Source of the DNA: Eubacteriales bacterium
GTDB lineage: Bacteria; Bacillota_A; Clostridia; Lachnospirales; Lachnospiraceae
DNA length: 23,419 nt
Reading direction: 5' to 3'
Assembly: GCA_030527765.1 (NCBI GenBank)
Contig: JAUNAE010000020.1
Location: 1-23,419 of the forward strand
Positions 9,760 to 16,268 of the stretch are shown one piece after another. The first letter of the stretch is position 1. The number at the start of each line of letters is the position of its first letter. The translations under genes were made by a program, and so were the position numbers. The notes beneath the pieces are model-generated. The model saw only the letters and a program-made list of their open reading frames with translations, was not told where the DNA came from and did not search any database.

Positions 9760-10161
9760 ATGAAAACCTTCTCGCTTCGAATTGGTACACCGGACGGACT
9801 CCTGTTTGAAGGAGATGTTGAGCGTATCGTCTGCCGTACAATTACAGGGGATCTTGCCATTCTGGCAGGTCATATGAATTATTGTACTGCCCTTGGTATG
9901 GGAGAATCCCACGTTGTTCTGGAAGACGGAACCAAAAAAGAGGCAGCCTGTATCGGCGGAATGCTGACGATGATGAATGGCACCTGCCGTGTTCTTGCAA
10001 CCACCTGGGAGTGGAAAGAGGACATTGACAAGCGTCGTGCAGAAGAGGCAAAACGCCGTGCGGAAGAGAGACTTTCCAAAACAGGCCTGTCTGATCAGGA
10101 TTATAAGATGGCAAAAGCAAAACTTCAGCGTGCATTAGTACGTCTCAGCGTTAAAGAATAA
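9760..10161 (+). CDS. atpC: F1 ATP synthase subunit epsilon
   Basis: Rotor subunit joining gamma to the c ring and damping ATP hydrolysis. 133 residues: N-terminal beta sandwich (about 1-85, with GDLAILAGHMNY) and C-terminal helical hairpin (about 88-133) rich in Arg, Ala and Glu. ATG 9760 is chosen because AAAGGAGG (9746-9753) ends 6 bases upstream; an in-frame TTG at 9754 would abut that site. It is the last gene of the operon, followed by a terminator. Confidence 0.93.
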   Translation: MKTFSLRIGTPDGLLFEGDVERIVCRTITGDLAILAGHMNYCTALGMGESHVVLEDGTKKEAACIGGMLTMMNGTCRVLATTWEWKEDIDKRRAEEAKRRAEERLSKTGLSDQDYKMAKAKLQRALVRLSVKE

Positions 10162-10192
10162 ACGTAAAAGTGTAGGAATCCTTCGGGAATCG

Positions 10193-10201
10193 TGCTATAA
10201 T
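10193..10201 (+). promoter_or_regulatory. extended -10 site just before the atp terminator
   Basis: TGC directly precedes a perfect TATAAT (10196-10201), and the same GTGCTATAATAA string forms the putative hpf promoter (18972-18983). No clear -35 is present. Initiation near 10208 would run straight into the terminator at 10211. Confidence 0.35.
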
Positions 10202-10210
10202 AAGGAACAA

Positions 10211-10243
10211 GGGTGTCCGGAGAGATTCTCCGGGCACCTTTTT
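10211..10243 (+). terminator. rho-independent terminator of the ATP synthase operon
   Basis: GGTGTCCGGAGA pairs with TCTCCGGGCACC (one G-U pair) around a 3-nt loop, followed by five Ts. It lies 50 nt after the atpC stop. Confidence 0.85.
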
Positions 10244-10244
10244 C

Positions 10245-10275
10245 AACCGATAAGCTGCGGAGCAGCTATGCGGTT
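10245..10275 (+). repeat. GCTGCGGAGCAGC hairpin after the atp terminator
   Basis: Nested pairing AACCG (10245-10249) with CGGTT (10271-10275), and GCTGC (10254-10258) with GCAGC (10262-10266) around GGA. The GCTGCGGAGCAG core recurs after the dapB terminator near 18098, also directly downstream of a T run. Confidence 0.55.
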
Positions 10276-10286
10276 ATAAGAAAGAT

Positions 10287-10311
10287 GCGAATTGCGAATA
10301 TTCGCTTGATA
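10287..10311 (+). repeat. GCGRAT-hairpin repeat, copy B
   Basis: GCGAAT, loop TGCGAAT, ATTCGC, then TTGATA. Relative to the copies at 2264 and 18121, one arm base and its partner have both changed (G to A, C to T), preserving the pairing. It lies shortly before the aminotransferase ribosome binding site. Confidence 0.7.
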
Positions 10312-10344
10312 TTTCCAAGAATTTAGACCGGGAGGAACTGCGCC

Positions 10345-11541
10345 ATGATTTCAGAAAAGATGAAACCTTTTGTAAAAAACAATTCAGCCATTCGTATGAT
10401 GTTTGAGGAAGGAAACCGTCTCCGCGGGATCTACGGTCCTGAGAACGTCTTTGATTTCAGTCTGGGTAATCCGAGTGTACCGGCACCGGACAGTGTAAGA
10501 GAAGCCATCATTGAACTGGCAAACACCGTTGAGCCGACCGTGCTTCATGGTTATATGAGCAATGCAGGATTTGAGGATGTCAGACAAACCATCGCAGAAT
10601 CTCTGAATCGCCGATTCGAAACAAATTTTTCTGCAAAGAACCTGATCATGACCGTAGGTGCAGCAAGTGGTCTGAACGTTATTTTCAAAACGATCCTGAA
10701 TCCGGGGGAAGAAGTGATTGTTTTTGCACCGTATTTCCTGGAATATGGTTCTTATGTCCGCAACTTTGACGGAAAACTTGTGGAGATTTCACCGGATACC
10801 GAGACATTCCAGCCGAACCTTGAGGAACTGGTAGAAAAGATTACTCCAAATACAAGAGCTGTTATTGTAAATACCCCTCACAACCCGACCGGTGTTGTAT
10901 ATTCTGAGGAGACCATCAAAAAGCTGGCTGAGATTCTGGAAGCGAAACAGAAAGAGTACGGAACTGTGATTTACCTCATTTCCGATGAACCATACCGTGA
11001 ACTGGCTTACGACGGAGTGTTCGTTCCTTATCTGACCAAATATTACGCAAATACCGTAGTTGGCTATTCCTACAGCAAGTCTCTGTCCCTTCCGGGAGAG
11101 CGTATCGGATATCTGGTTATTCCGGATGAAGTCGATGGAAGTGAAGAAGTGATCCAGGCGGCAACCATTGCCAACCGTATTATGGGTGATGTGAATGCTC
11201 CGTCACTGATTCAGAAAGTAATTGCAAAATGTGTAGATGAGAAAACAGATGTAGCAGCATATGATAAGAATCGTCAGGCTCTTTACAATGGTCTGAAGGA
11301 ACTTGGATTTGAGTGTATCAAGCCGCAGGGAGCCTTCTATCTCTTCGTGAAATCTCCGGTTCCGGATGAAAAAGCGTTTTGCGAGGCTGCCAAGAAATAC
11401 AATATTCTCATGGTGCCGGGAAGCTCTTTCGCGTGTCCGGGATATGTACGTCTGGCTTACTGCGTGAAATATGAGACCATCACAGGATCTCTTGTACAGT
11501 TCGCAAAACTGGCAGAAGAGTACGGGTTGAAACAGGAGTAA
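10345..11541 (+). CDS. PLP-dependent class I/II aminotransferase
   Basis: Transfers amino groups between an amino acid and a 2-oxo acid in the cytoplasm using pyridoxal phosphate. 398 residues, fold type I. Key sites: N180 in NTPHNPTG, D214 and Y217 in ISDEPYREL, the Schiff-base lysine K245 in YSYSKSLSLPGERIGY, and the carboxylate-binding R369 in PGYVRLAYC. The pattern resembles aspartate or aromatic aminotransferases of the AspC/AraT/PatA group, but the substrate cannot be set from sequence. GGGAGGA precedes ATG 10345. The next gene starts 5 nt after its stop, so the two are cotranscribed. Palindromic repeats separate it from the atp terminator. Confidence 0.9.
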   Translation: MISEKMKPFVKNNSAIRMMFEEGNRLRGIYGPENVFDFSLGNPSVPAPDSVREAIIELANTVEPTVLHGYMSNAGFEDVRQTIAESLNRRFETNFSAKNLIMTVGAASGLNVIFKTILNPGEEVIVFAPYFLEYGSYVRNFDGKLVEISPDTETFQPNLEELVEKITPNTRAVIVNTPHNPTGVVYSEETIKKLAEILEAKQKEYGTVIYLISDEPYRELAYDGVFVPYLTKYYANTVVGYSYSKSLSLPGERIGYLVIPDEVDGSEEVIQAATIANRIMGDVNAPSLIQKVIAKCVDEKTDVAAYDKNRQALYNGLKELGFECIKPQGAFYLFVKSPVPDEKAFCEAAKKYNILMVPGSSFACPGYVRLAYCVKYETITGSLVQFAKLAEEYGLKQE

Positions 11542-11546
11542 ACAAT

Positions 11547-12008
11547 ATGGATTTATATGCACAGTGTCTGGAAGAAGAGAAGAAATATGTTTTCAAAAGT
11601 GTCACACATGAAGATCTTCTTCAACTTGGACTGACTTTGATCGAAACAAACAAGGAGCAGAAAGGTCCTCTTGCAATTCAAATTATTCTGAACGGGGCTG
11701 AAGTTTTTTCGTATTATCCGGACGGAACGGGAAAATATAACAAATTGTGGATGAGAAGAAAAGCCAACATGGTTACGATGCGTGAGATGAGTTCTTTGCG
11801 TGCATATCTGGAGCTTGAAAGAAATAAGGAAGATATGGAAAAGGACTGGGGATTGAATTCTCAGGATTATGTTGCCTGCGGCGGCGGTTTTCCAATCCGT
11901 CTGGAATGTGGCAGTGTTGTTGGGGCAGTGTGCGTGTCGGGACTCCCTCATTTAGATGATCATGCAGCACTAATCAAGGGCGTTCAAAAATATTTTGAGA
12001 CAAAGTAA
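11547..12008 (+). CDS. UPF0303 / GlcG-HbpS-like (haem-degrading domain) protein
   Basis: 153 residues resembling the UPF0303 branch of the GlcG/HbpS family. Conserved-looking blocks are the middle stretch LWMRRKANMV and the C-terminal GGGFPIRLECGSVVGAVCVSGLPHLDDHAALI. No signal peptide is present, so it is cytoplasmic. The family name implies haem or flavin handling in some members, but no reaction is established for this branch. AGGAG (11534-11538) overlaps the end of the aminotransferase gene, and the start codon lies 5 nt past its stop, so the pair forms an operon. Family assignment is fair; function unknown. Confidence 0.7.
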   Translation: MDLYAQCLEEEKKYVFKSVTHEDLLQLGLTLIETNKEQKGPLAIQIILNGAEVFSYYPDGTGKYNKLWMRRKANMVTMREMSSLRAYLELERNKEDMEKDWGLNSQDYVACGGGFPIRLECGSVVGAVCVSGLPHLDDHAALIKGVQKYFETK

Positions 12009-12014
12009 AAAAAT

Positions 12015-12042
12015 TTGTTTGTCACCAAATGAAATTTATAAT
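12015..12042 (+). promoter_or_regulatory. promoter candidate upstream of the small membrane protein gene (distal)
   Basis: TTGTTT (12015-12020), a 16-bp spacer and TATAAT (12037-12042). It lies about 130 bp before the start at 12171. Confidence 0.35.
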
Positions 12043-12085
12043 AATCAATGGACGATTCGTTTGGGGTAAGCATATTTTGCTATGG

Positions 12086-12114
12086 TTGCTTCTTCCTGCT
12101 TGATCTGATAAAAT
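12086..12114 (+). promoter_or_regulatory. promoter of the small membrane protein gene (proximal)
   Basis: TTGCTT (12086-12091), a 17-bp spacer, TAAAAT (12109-12114) with extended -10 TGA (12106-12108). A 7-bp hairpin ATCGATT/AATCGAT (12126-12145) falls at the start of the predicted transcript. Confidence 0.55.
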
Positions 12115-12170
12115 GTGTTCAGATTATCGATTAAGATAAATCGATGAAATCCAGGGAGGAGAAAGACAAG

Positions 12171-12647
12171 ATGCAAACAGGAAATTTCAATAATTTCGGT
12201 ATGGTAGAGGAAAAGAAATCCTCTAACTTGCTGACAGGTATGGTCGGAGCTTTGCTGGGAGCACTGATCGGAGGAGCACTTTGGGTGGCTGTTTATCGAT
12301 TTGGTTATATCGCAGGTCTTGCCGGAGTTGTGGCAGCAGTCTGTGCACTGAAAGGATATGAACTGCTTGGTGGAACCATGGATGTAAAAGGAATCGTGAT
12401 TTCGATTGTGATGGCTTTGGTTGTTCTTGGCGTTGCTCATCTTATCAGCGTATCTTGGGATATTATGGACTATCTCAATGAAGGCGGAGAAACTTACAGC
12501 CTTTCTGAGTGTTTCCAGGTTCTCAAGGAGATGCTCAAAGCAGATGCAGAGGTTCGTGGTGAATTTCTGAAAGAACTCGGAATTGGTTATGGTCTGACAG
12601 CGATCAGCAGTATTTCTGTTCTTCGTCGAGGCCTTCGCGGCAAATAA
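12171..12647 (+). CDS. uncharacterised small integral membrane protein
   Basis: 158 residues; I do not recognise the family. A short polar N-terminus (1-18) is followed by three clear membrane segments (about 19-41, 44-64, 72-94). A polar acidic region (95-134) and a weaker hydrophobic stretch (135-150) come next, and the protein ends in the basic tail LRRGLRGK. The first segment is glycine-rich (GALLGALIGGALW), suggesting close helix packing. ATG 12171 is chosen because AGGGAGGAG (12153-12161) lies 9 bases upstream; ATG 12144 has no such site and would only add nine residues. It has its own promoter and terminator, so it is probably monocistronic. It is convergent with typA. Confidence 0.75.
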   Translation: MQTGNFNNFGMVEEKKSSNLLTGMVGALLGALIGGALWVAVYRFGYIAGLAGVVAAVCALKGYELLGGTMDVKGIVISIVMALVVLGVAHLISVSWDIMDYLNEGGETYSLSECFQVLKEMLKADAEVRGEFLKELGIGYGLTAISSISVLRRGLRGK

Positions 12648-12660
12648 GTAAATAAACAAA

Positions 12661-12703
12661 GTTCCGGCAGTATCAAATCAGATGCTGCCGGAACTTTTCT
12701 TTT
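12661..12703 (+). terminator. terminator of the small membrane protein gene
   Basis: GTTCCGGCAG (12661-12670) pairs with CTGCCGGAAC (12685-12694), with extra ATC/GAT pairing inside, followed by TTTTCTTTT. It lies 14 nt after the stop codon. Confidence 0.85.
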
Positions 12704-12707
12704 GGCC

Positions 12708-12746
12708 AAAAAAACTCAGTACCTTGGATGGGGTACTGAGTTTTTT
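12708..12746 (-). terminator. bidirectional terminator at the 3' end of typA
   Basis: ACTCAGTACC (12714-12723) pairs with GGTACTGAGT (12732-12741) around 8 nt, with a run of As on the left and Ts on the right. It can stop transcription from both sides and lies 12 nt beyond the typA stop. Confidence 0.85.
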
Positions 12747-12757
12747 GTTGCTCGTAT

Positions 12758-14590
12758 TTATTCTTTGCGGAATCCTGCTCTCTTACGCTCTCTAGGATCC
12801 AGAATTCTCTTACGGATACGAAGAGACTTCGGAGTTACCTCCAGAAGCTCATCCCAGTCGATGAACTCGATGGACTGCTCAAGACTTAAGACTCTCGGAG
12901 GAGTCAGCTTCAGAGCCTCATCAGCGGAAGAGGAACGGGTATTTGTAAGATGCTTGGTCTTGCAGACATTGAGCTCGATATCTTCGCCCTTACCGTTCTG
13001 TCCGATAACCATACCCTGATATACACGATCTCCTGCAGAGATGAACAGAGTACCACGCTCCTGCGCGGAGAACAGACCATAAGTAACAGCCTCACCATTT
13101 TCGAAGGCAATGAGGGAGCCTTGTTTACGATATGCGAAGTCACCCTTGTATGGAGCATAGCCATCAAAGATGGTATTCAGAATACCGGTACCCTTGGTGG
13201 AGGTCATGAAGTCGCCGCGGAATCCGATCAGTCCGCGGGATGGAATATGGAATTCCAGTCTCATGGAACCGTCGCTTGCAGTGCTCATGCCCTGAAGCTC
13301 ACCTTTACGCTCACTGAGCATCTGGATAACCGTACCGGAGAATTCTTCCGGAACATCTACATAAGCGATTTCCATTGGCTCCAGTTTCTTGCCGCGCTCG
13401 TCAAAGTGGTATAGAACCTCAGGCTTGCTGACTGCGAACTCATAACCCTCACGGCGCATGTTCTCGATGAGAACGGAGAGATGAAGCTCACCACGTCCGG
13501 AAACTTTGAAGCTCTCTGTAGTATCAGTATCTTCTACACGAAGGCTTACGTCTGTATTCAGCTCTCTGTAGAGACGGTCACGGAGATGACGGGAGGTGAT
13601 ATATTTACCTTCCTGACCTGCCAGTGGACTGTCGTTTACGATGAAGTTCATAGCGATGGTCGGCTCGGAAATCTTCTGGAATGGAATTGCCTCCGGATGA
13701 TCTCCGCCTGCAAGTGTGTCGCCGATATGAATATCCGGAATACCGGAAATAGCTACGATAGAACCGACAGAAGCAGAAGTTACCTCAATCTTGTTCAGAC
13801 CGTCAAACTCATAAAGTTTACCGATCTTGACTTTTTTCTTCTTATCACTGTCGTGGTGGTTCAGAAGCATCAGCTCCTGGTTCACGGAAATAGTTCCGTT
13901 CTCAACTTTACCAACACCGATACGTCCAACATATTCGTTGTAGTCGATGGTGCTGATCAGGACGGAAGTATCTTCCTCCGGATCTCCTTCTGGAGCCGGG
14001 ATGTATTTCAGAATTGTCTCGAACAGCGGAGCCATGTTTTCCGGAGTATCAGCAAGATCCAGCATTGCATGTCCTGTCTTTGCAGAAGCATACAGGAACG
14101 GGCAATCCAGCTGCTCATCAGATGCATCCAGATCCATGAGAAGTTCCAGTACCTCATCGATGACCTCTGTAGGACGAGCCTCCGGACGGTCAATTTTGTT
14201 GATGCAGACGATGACATGGAGATCAAGCTCCAGTGCTTTCTTAAGAACGAATTTGGTCTGTGGCATAGCGCCCTCAAAAGCGTCTACCAGAAGAATAACA
14301 CCATCTACCATTTTGAGAACACGCTCAACCTCGCCGCCGAAATCTGCATGTCCAGGAGTGTCGATGATGTTGATTTTGACACCGTTGTAATGAACGGCAG
14401 TATTTTTGGAGAGAATAGTGATACCACGCTCACGTTCGATATCGTTGGAGTCCATGACACGTTCCTGAACATCCTGGTTGTCACGGAAAATTCCACTCTG
14501 TTTCAGAAGCTGGTCAACCAGAGTCGTTTTGCCATGGTCAACATGTGCGATAATTGCGACGTTACGTACATCTTCACGTTTCATCTTCAT
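12758..14590 (-). CDS. typA: ribosome-associated GTPase TypA/BipA
   Basis: Translational GTPase that binds 70S ribosomes and supports 50S assembly and stress or cold growth. 610 residues, full length. G1 AHVDHGKTT (15-23), G2 within RERGITI, G3 DTPGHADFGGEVERV, G4 NKID and G5 SAK are all present. The EF-G-like domain III and V regions follow (SGRGELHLSVLIENMRREGY), then the BipA-specific C-terminal domain (LFSAQERGTLFISAGDRVYQ). The first ATG (14590) is chosen because AAAGGA lies 11 bases upstream on this strand. A promoter at 14713-14740 and a structured leader of about 115 nt precede it. It is transcribed alone. Confidence 0.97.
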   Translation of the reverse strand: MKMKREDVRNVAIIAHVDHGKTTLVDQLLKQSGIFRDNQDVQERVMDSNDIERERGITILSKNTAVHYNGVKINIIDTPGHADFGGEVERVLKMVDGVILLVDAFEGAMPQTKFVLKKALELDLHVIVCINKIDRPEARPTEVIDEVLELLMDLDASDEQLDCPFLYASAKTGHAMLDLADTPENMAPLFETILKYIPAPEGDPEEDTSVLISTIDYNEYVGRIGVGKVENGTISVNQELMLLNHHDSDKKKKVKIGKLYEFDGLNKIEVTSASVGSIVAISGIPDIHIGDTLAGGDHPEAIPFQKISEPTIAMNFIVNDSPLAGQEGKYITSRHLRDRLYRELNTDVSLRVEDTDTTESFKVSGRGELHLSVLIENMRREGYEFAVSKPEVLYHFDERGKKLEPMEIAYVDVPEEFSGTVIQMLSERKGELQGMSTASDGSMRLEFHIPSRGLIGFRGDFMTSTKGTGILNTIFDGYAPYKGDFAYRKQGSLIAFENGEAVTYGLFSAQERGTLFISAGDRVYQGMVIGQNGKGEDIELNVCKTKHLTNTRSSSADEALKLTPPRVLSLEQSIEFIDWDELLEVTPKSLRIRKRILDPRERKRAGFRKE

Positions 14591-14624
14591 ACGAAATTTG
14601 ATCCTTTCCTATTATATATATGAC

Positions 14625-14651
14625 GTAACTGTTCAGTATCTTCGCAGTTAC
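14625..14651 (-). repeat. GTAACT/AGTTAC hairpin repeat in the typA leader
   Basis: GTAACTG (14625-14631) pairs with CAGTTAC (14645-14651). Read on the typA strand it contains ACTGAACAGTTACG, matching ACTGAATAGTTACG of the copy before atpI. The seventh pair is G-C here and A-T there. Confidence 0.55.
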
Positions 14652-14712
14652 TATATAACTTGATTGGGAAATCAGAGGATTCCCCGAAATCAGCTGTTTG
14701 CTACAAACGCTT

Positions 14713-14740
14713 ATTTTACCATATTTTTTGGAGATTACAA
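14713..14740 (-). promoter_or_regulatory. typA promoter
   Basis: On the minus strand: TTGTAA, a 16-bp spacer and TAAAAT, with extended -10 TGG. The TATGGTAAAAT core is identical to that of the ATP synthase promoter. Confidence 0.6.
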
Positions 14741-14818
14741 GATGAAATCATGAGAAATGGTTCTAAAAATAAGAGTGAATGCATACAGTATTTATATAGA
14801 TAACAGGATTGTTCATCT

Positions 14819-14894
14819 CAGAGTTCGGCAGAAGAAAGTTGCTTCGCAACTGCCGAACTCGCCCGCGAATCTTCTGACGAGATTCGCAATTTAA
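14819..14894. repeat. 76-nt two-hairpin repeat, copy 2
   Basis: Differs from 2571-2646 at three positions. Hairpin 1: GAGTTCGGCAG (14821-14831) with CTGCCGAACTC (14850-14860). Hairpin 2: GCGAATCT (14865-14872) with AGATTCGC (14880-14887). All differences lie outside the paired arms. It is bracketed by CATCTCA and TGAGATG, the same module that ends the 23-bp palindrome near copy 1. Confidence 0.85.
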
Positions 14895-14967
14895 CTTGGC
14901 AGAGAAGCGTCGGAATCTCCGGCTGAGATGAGTTTACGCCGGAAGTTAAGAGAAGGGAGTTCACGTT

Positions 14968-15588
14968 ATGGGGGATAAAAGAATAGAGAACACAAATCTG
15001 GTTTCCATGAGAGGCAAAATTGAAAAAGAATTTCGCTTCAGTCATGACAGTCACGGAGAGAATTTTTATACGACGGACCTGGTCATTCACAGAAGGTCGG
15101 ACGCGGAGGATCGGATTCCTCTTGTTGTTTCAGATCGAGTGATGGATGTCCGGCAGTCCTATGCGGGAAGCTATGTGTCCGTGCATGGGCTGTTTCAGTC
15201 AAGAAATTACAGGGATGAGGAAAAGGTGAGAACGGCACTTTCTGTACTTGCCAGAGATTTTTCTGTTGTGGATGACGAAGAAAGAGGACCTCAGGATCAC
15301 ATCTATCTGGAAGGATTTCTGTGCAAAAAACCGGTATTCCGCAAAACGCCGGGAGGCCGGGAGATCAGTGAATTGATTCTCGCAGTGAACCGAAGTACCG
15401 GAAGAACCGATTATATCCCGTGTATCAGCTGGGGAAAAACTGCCAGATTTGCTTCGGGACTTCCTGTGGGATGCCATCTCATGGTGTGGGGAAGGATTCA
15501 GAGCCGGGAGTACTCTAAGAAAACAGAGGAGGAAGTGAAGCTTCGTGTGACGTATGAGGTGTCCGTTGCCAGACTGGAACTGTACTGA
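14968..15588 (+). CDS. SSB-like protein with two OB folds
   Basis: 206 residues that read as a tandem duplication of the single-strand-binding OB fold. The first unit (about 10-100) contains VSVHGLFQSRNYRDEEKVRT. The second (about 108-206) contains EISELILAVNR and LMVWGRIQSREYSKKTEEE. Both match the SSB strand pattern in which a GRIQxRxY segment follows the core. The usual flexible tail ending in an acidic DDxxF peptide is absent, so it should not recruit partners as canonical SSB does. AAGGGAG (14953-14959) lies 8 bases before ATG 14968. No replication or repair gene is adjacent. It may be an accessory SSB or a PriB-like primosomal factor; single-strand binding is inferred. Confidence 0.7.
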   Translation: MGDKRIENTNLVSMRGKIEKEFRFSHDSHGENFYTTDLVIHRRSDAEDRIPLVVSDRVMDVRQSYAGSYVSVHGLFQSRNYRDEEKVRTALSVLARDFSVVDDEERGPQDHIYLEGFLCKKPVFRKTPGGREISELILAVNRSTGRTDYIPCISWGKTARFASGLPVGCHLMVWGRIQSREYSKKTEEEVKLRVTYEVSVARLELY

Positions 15589-15605
15589 TCTCGTATGGCA
15601 AAGTA

Positions 15606-15634
15606 TTGCAATTCCAACAAAACTGCGGTAAGAT
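15606..15634 (+). promoter_or_regulatory. promoter candidate for the CobO-like/dapA/dapB operon
   Basis: TTGCAA (15606-15611), a 17-bp spacer and TAAGAT (15629-15634). The leader to ATG 15753 would be about 110 nt. I see no lysine or cobalamin riboswitch signature in it. Confidence 0.45.
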
Positions 15635-15752
15635 AGTCCTATTCAATGGGAAACTGCGCAGCAAGGCGATTTGTATGTGCAGCGATCTGATTGTGAAGGA
15701 GGAAAAGGAGTTTCTTCGACGCAATCGTACATGGAGATGAAGAGGAAAGTTT

Positions 15753-16253
15753 ATGAATACTAGATTTACTGAAGTAATCTGCGGACCGGGTCAGGGCAAG
15801 ACCGCGATGGCAATGGGCAAATGTCTTCAGAAGGCAGCCCAGGGCGAGAGCGTCATTGTCATTCAGTTTTTGAAGGGGCGCGAAGAGCAGGCTACAGACA
15901 TTCTTGAGAAGCTGGACAGTCAGGATGTAAAAATCTTCCGCTTTGAAAGAATGAACAAATGTTATGCAGATCTGACAGATGAAGAAAAAAATGAAGAGCG
16001 CCTGAACATTCGAAATGGTGTGAATTTTGCAAGAAAGGTCATTGCGACCCAGGAATGTGAAGTTCTGGTGCTTGATGAGATTCTGGGACTTCTGGACAAT
16101 GATATTCTGGAGGAACAGACTCTTCGAGAGATACTGCAGATGCGGGATCCGTCCATTCACATTATCATGACAGGATGGAGATTCCCGGACAGTCTAAGAG
16201 ACTGCGTAGATTCGATTACAACAGTAACTACTGAAGATAAGACTACAAGATAA
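15753..16253 (+). CDS. CobO/BtuR-like P-loop protein lacking the C-terminal corrinoid tail
   Basis: 166 residues matching the N-terminal core of the ATP:corrinoid adenosyltransferase family. The P loop is GPGQGKTA (11-18) where CobO/BtuR has GNGKGKTT. VIVIQFLKG, VLVLDEILGLLDNDIL and IMTGWRFPDSL match the family's QFxKG, VLDE and TGR blocks. It ends at SITTVTTEDKTTR and so lacks the usual closing KHxFxxGxxAxxGIEY-like segment. Adenosylation of cobalamin is therefore doubtful. The gene directly precedes dapA (15-nt gap) and probably shares its transcript. AAGAGGAAAG provides the binding site before ATG 15753. Nucleotide binding is likely; its substrate and link to lysine synthesis are unknown. 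Confidence 0.7.
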   Translation: MNTRFTEVICGPGQGKTAMAMGKCLQKAAQGESVIVIQFLKGREEQATDILEKLDSQDVKIFRFERMNKCYADLTDEEKNEERLNIRNGVNFARKVIATQECEVLVLDEILGLLDNDILEEQTLREILQMRDPSIHIIMTGWRFPDSLRDCVDSITTVTTEDKTTR

Positions 16254-16268
16254 AGCAGGAGGAATACT

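Larger units (their letters stand above)
14591..14967. other. divergent intergene between typA and the SSB-like gene
   Basis: No coding region. On the typA side it holds the GTAACTG/CAGTTAC hairpin (14625-14651), a GGGAAATC/GATTCCC stem (14666-14684) and the typA promoter. On the SSB-like side it holds the second copy of the 76-nt repeat (14819-14894), flanked by CATCTCA (14814-14820) and TGAGATG (14924-14930). I see no clear promoter for the SSB-like gene. Confidence 0.6.

Noticed and set aside
13481..14623. 380-codon plus-strand open frame opposite typA
   Set aside because: Wholly antisense to a clear TypA protein; composition is that of a shadow frame, with no family resemblance.
15675..15740. 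21-codon frame in the same leader
   Set aside because: Weak ribosome binding site and no other evidence of coding; not lysine-rich enough to argue for a lysine attenuator.
15641..15752. lysine or cobalamin riboswitch in the leader of the CobO-like/dap operon
   Set aside because: The leader is only about 110 nt and shows neither the lysine-element architecture nor a cobalamin box.
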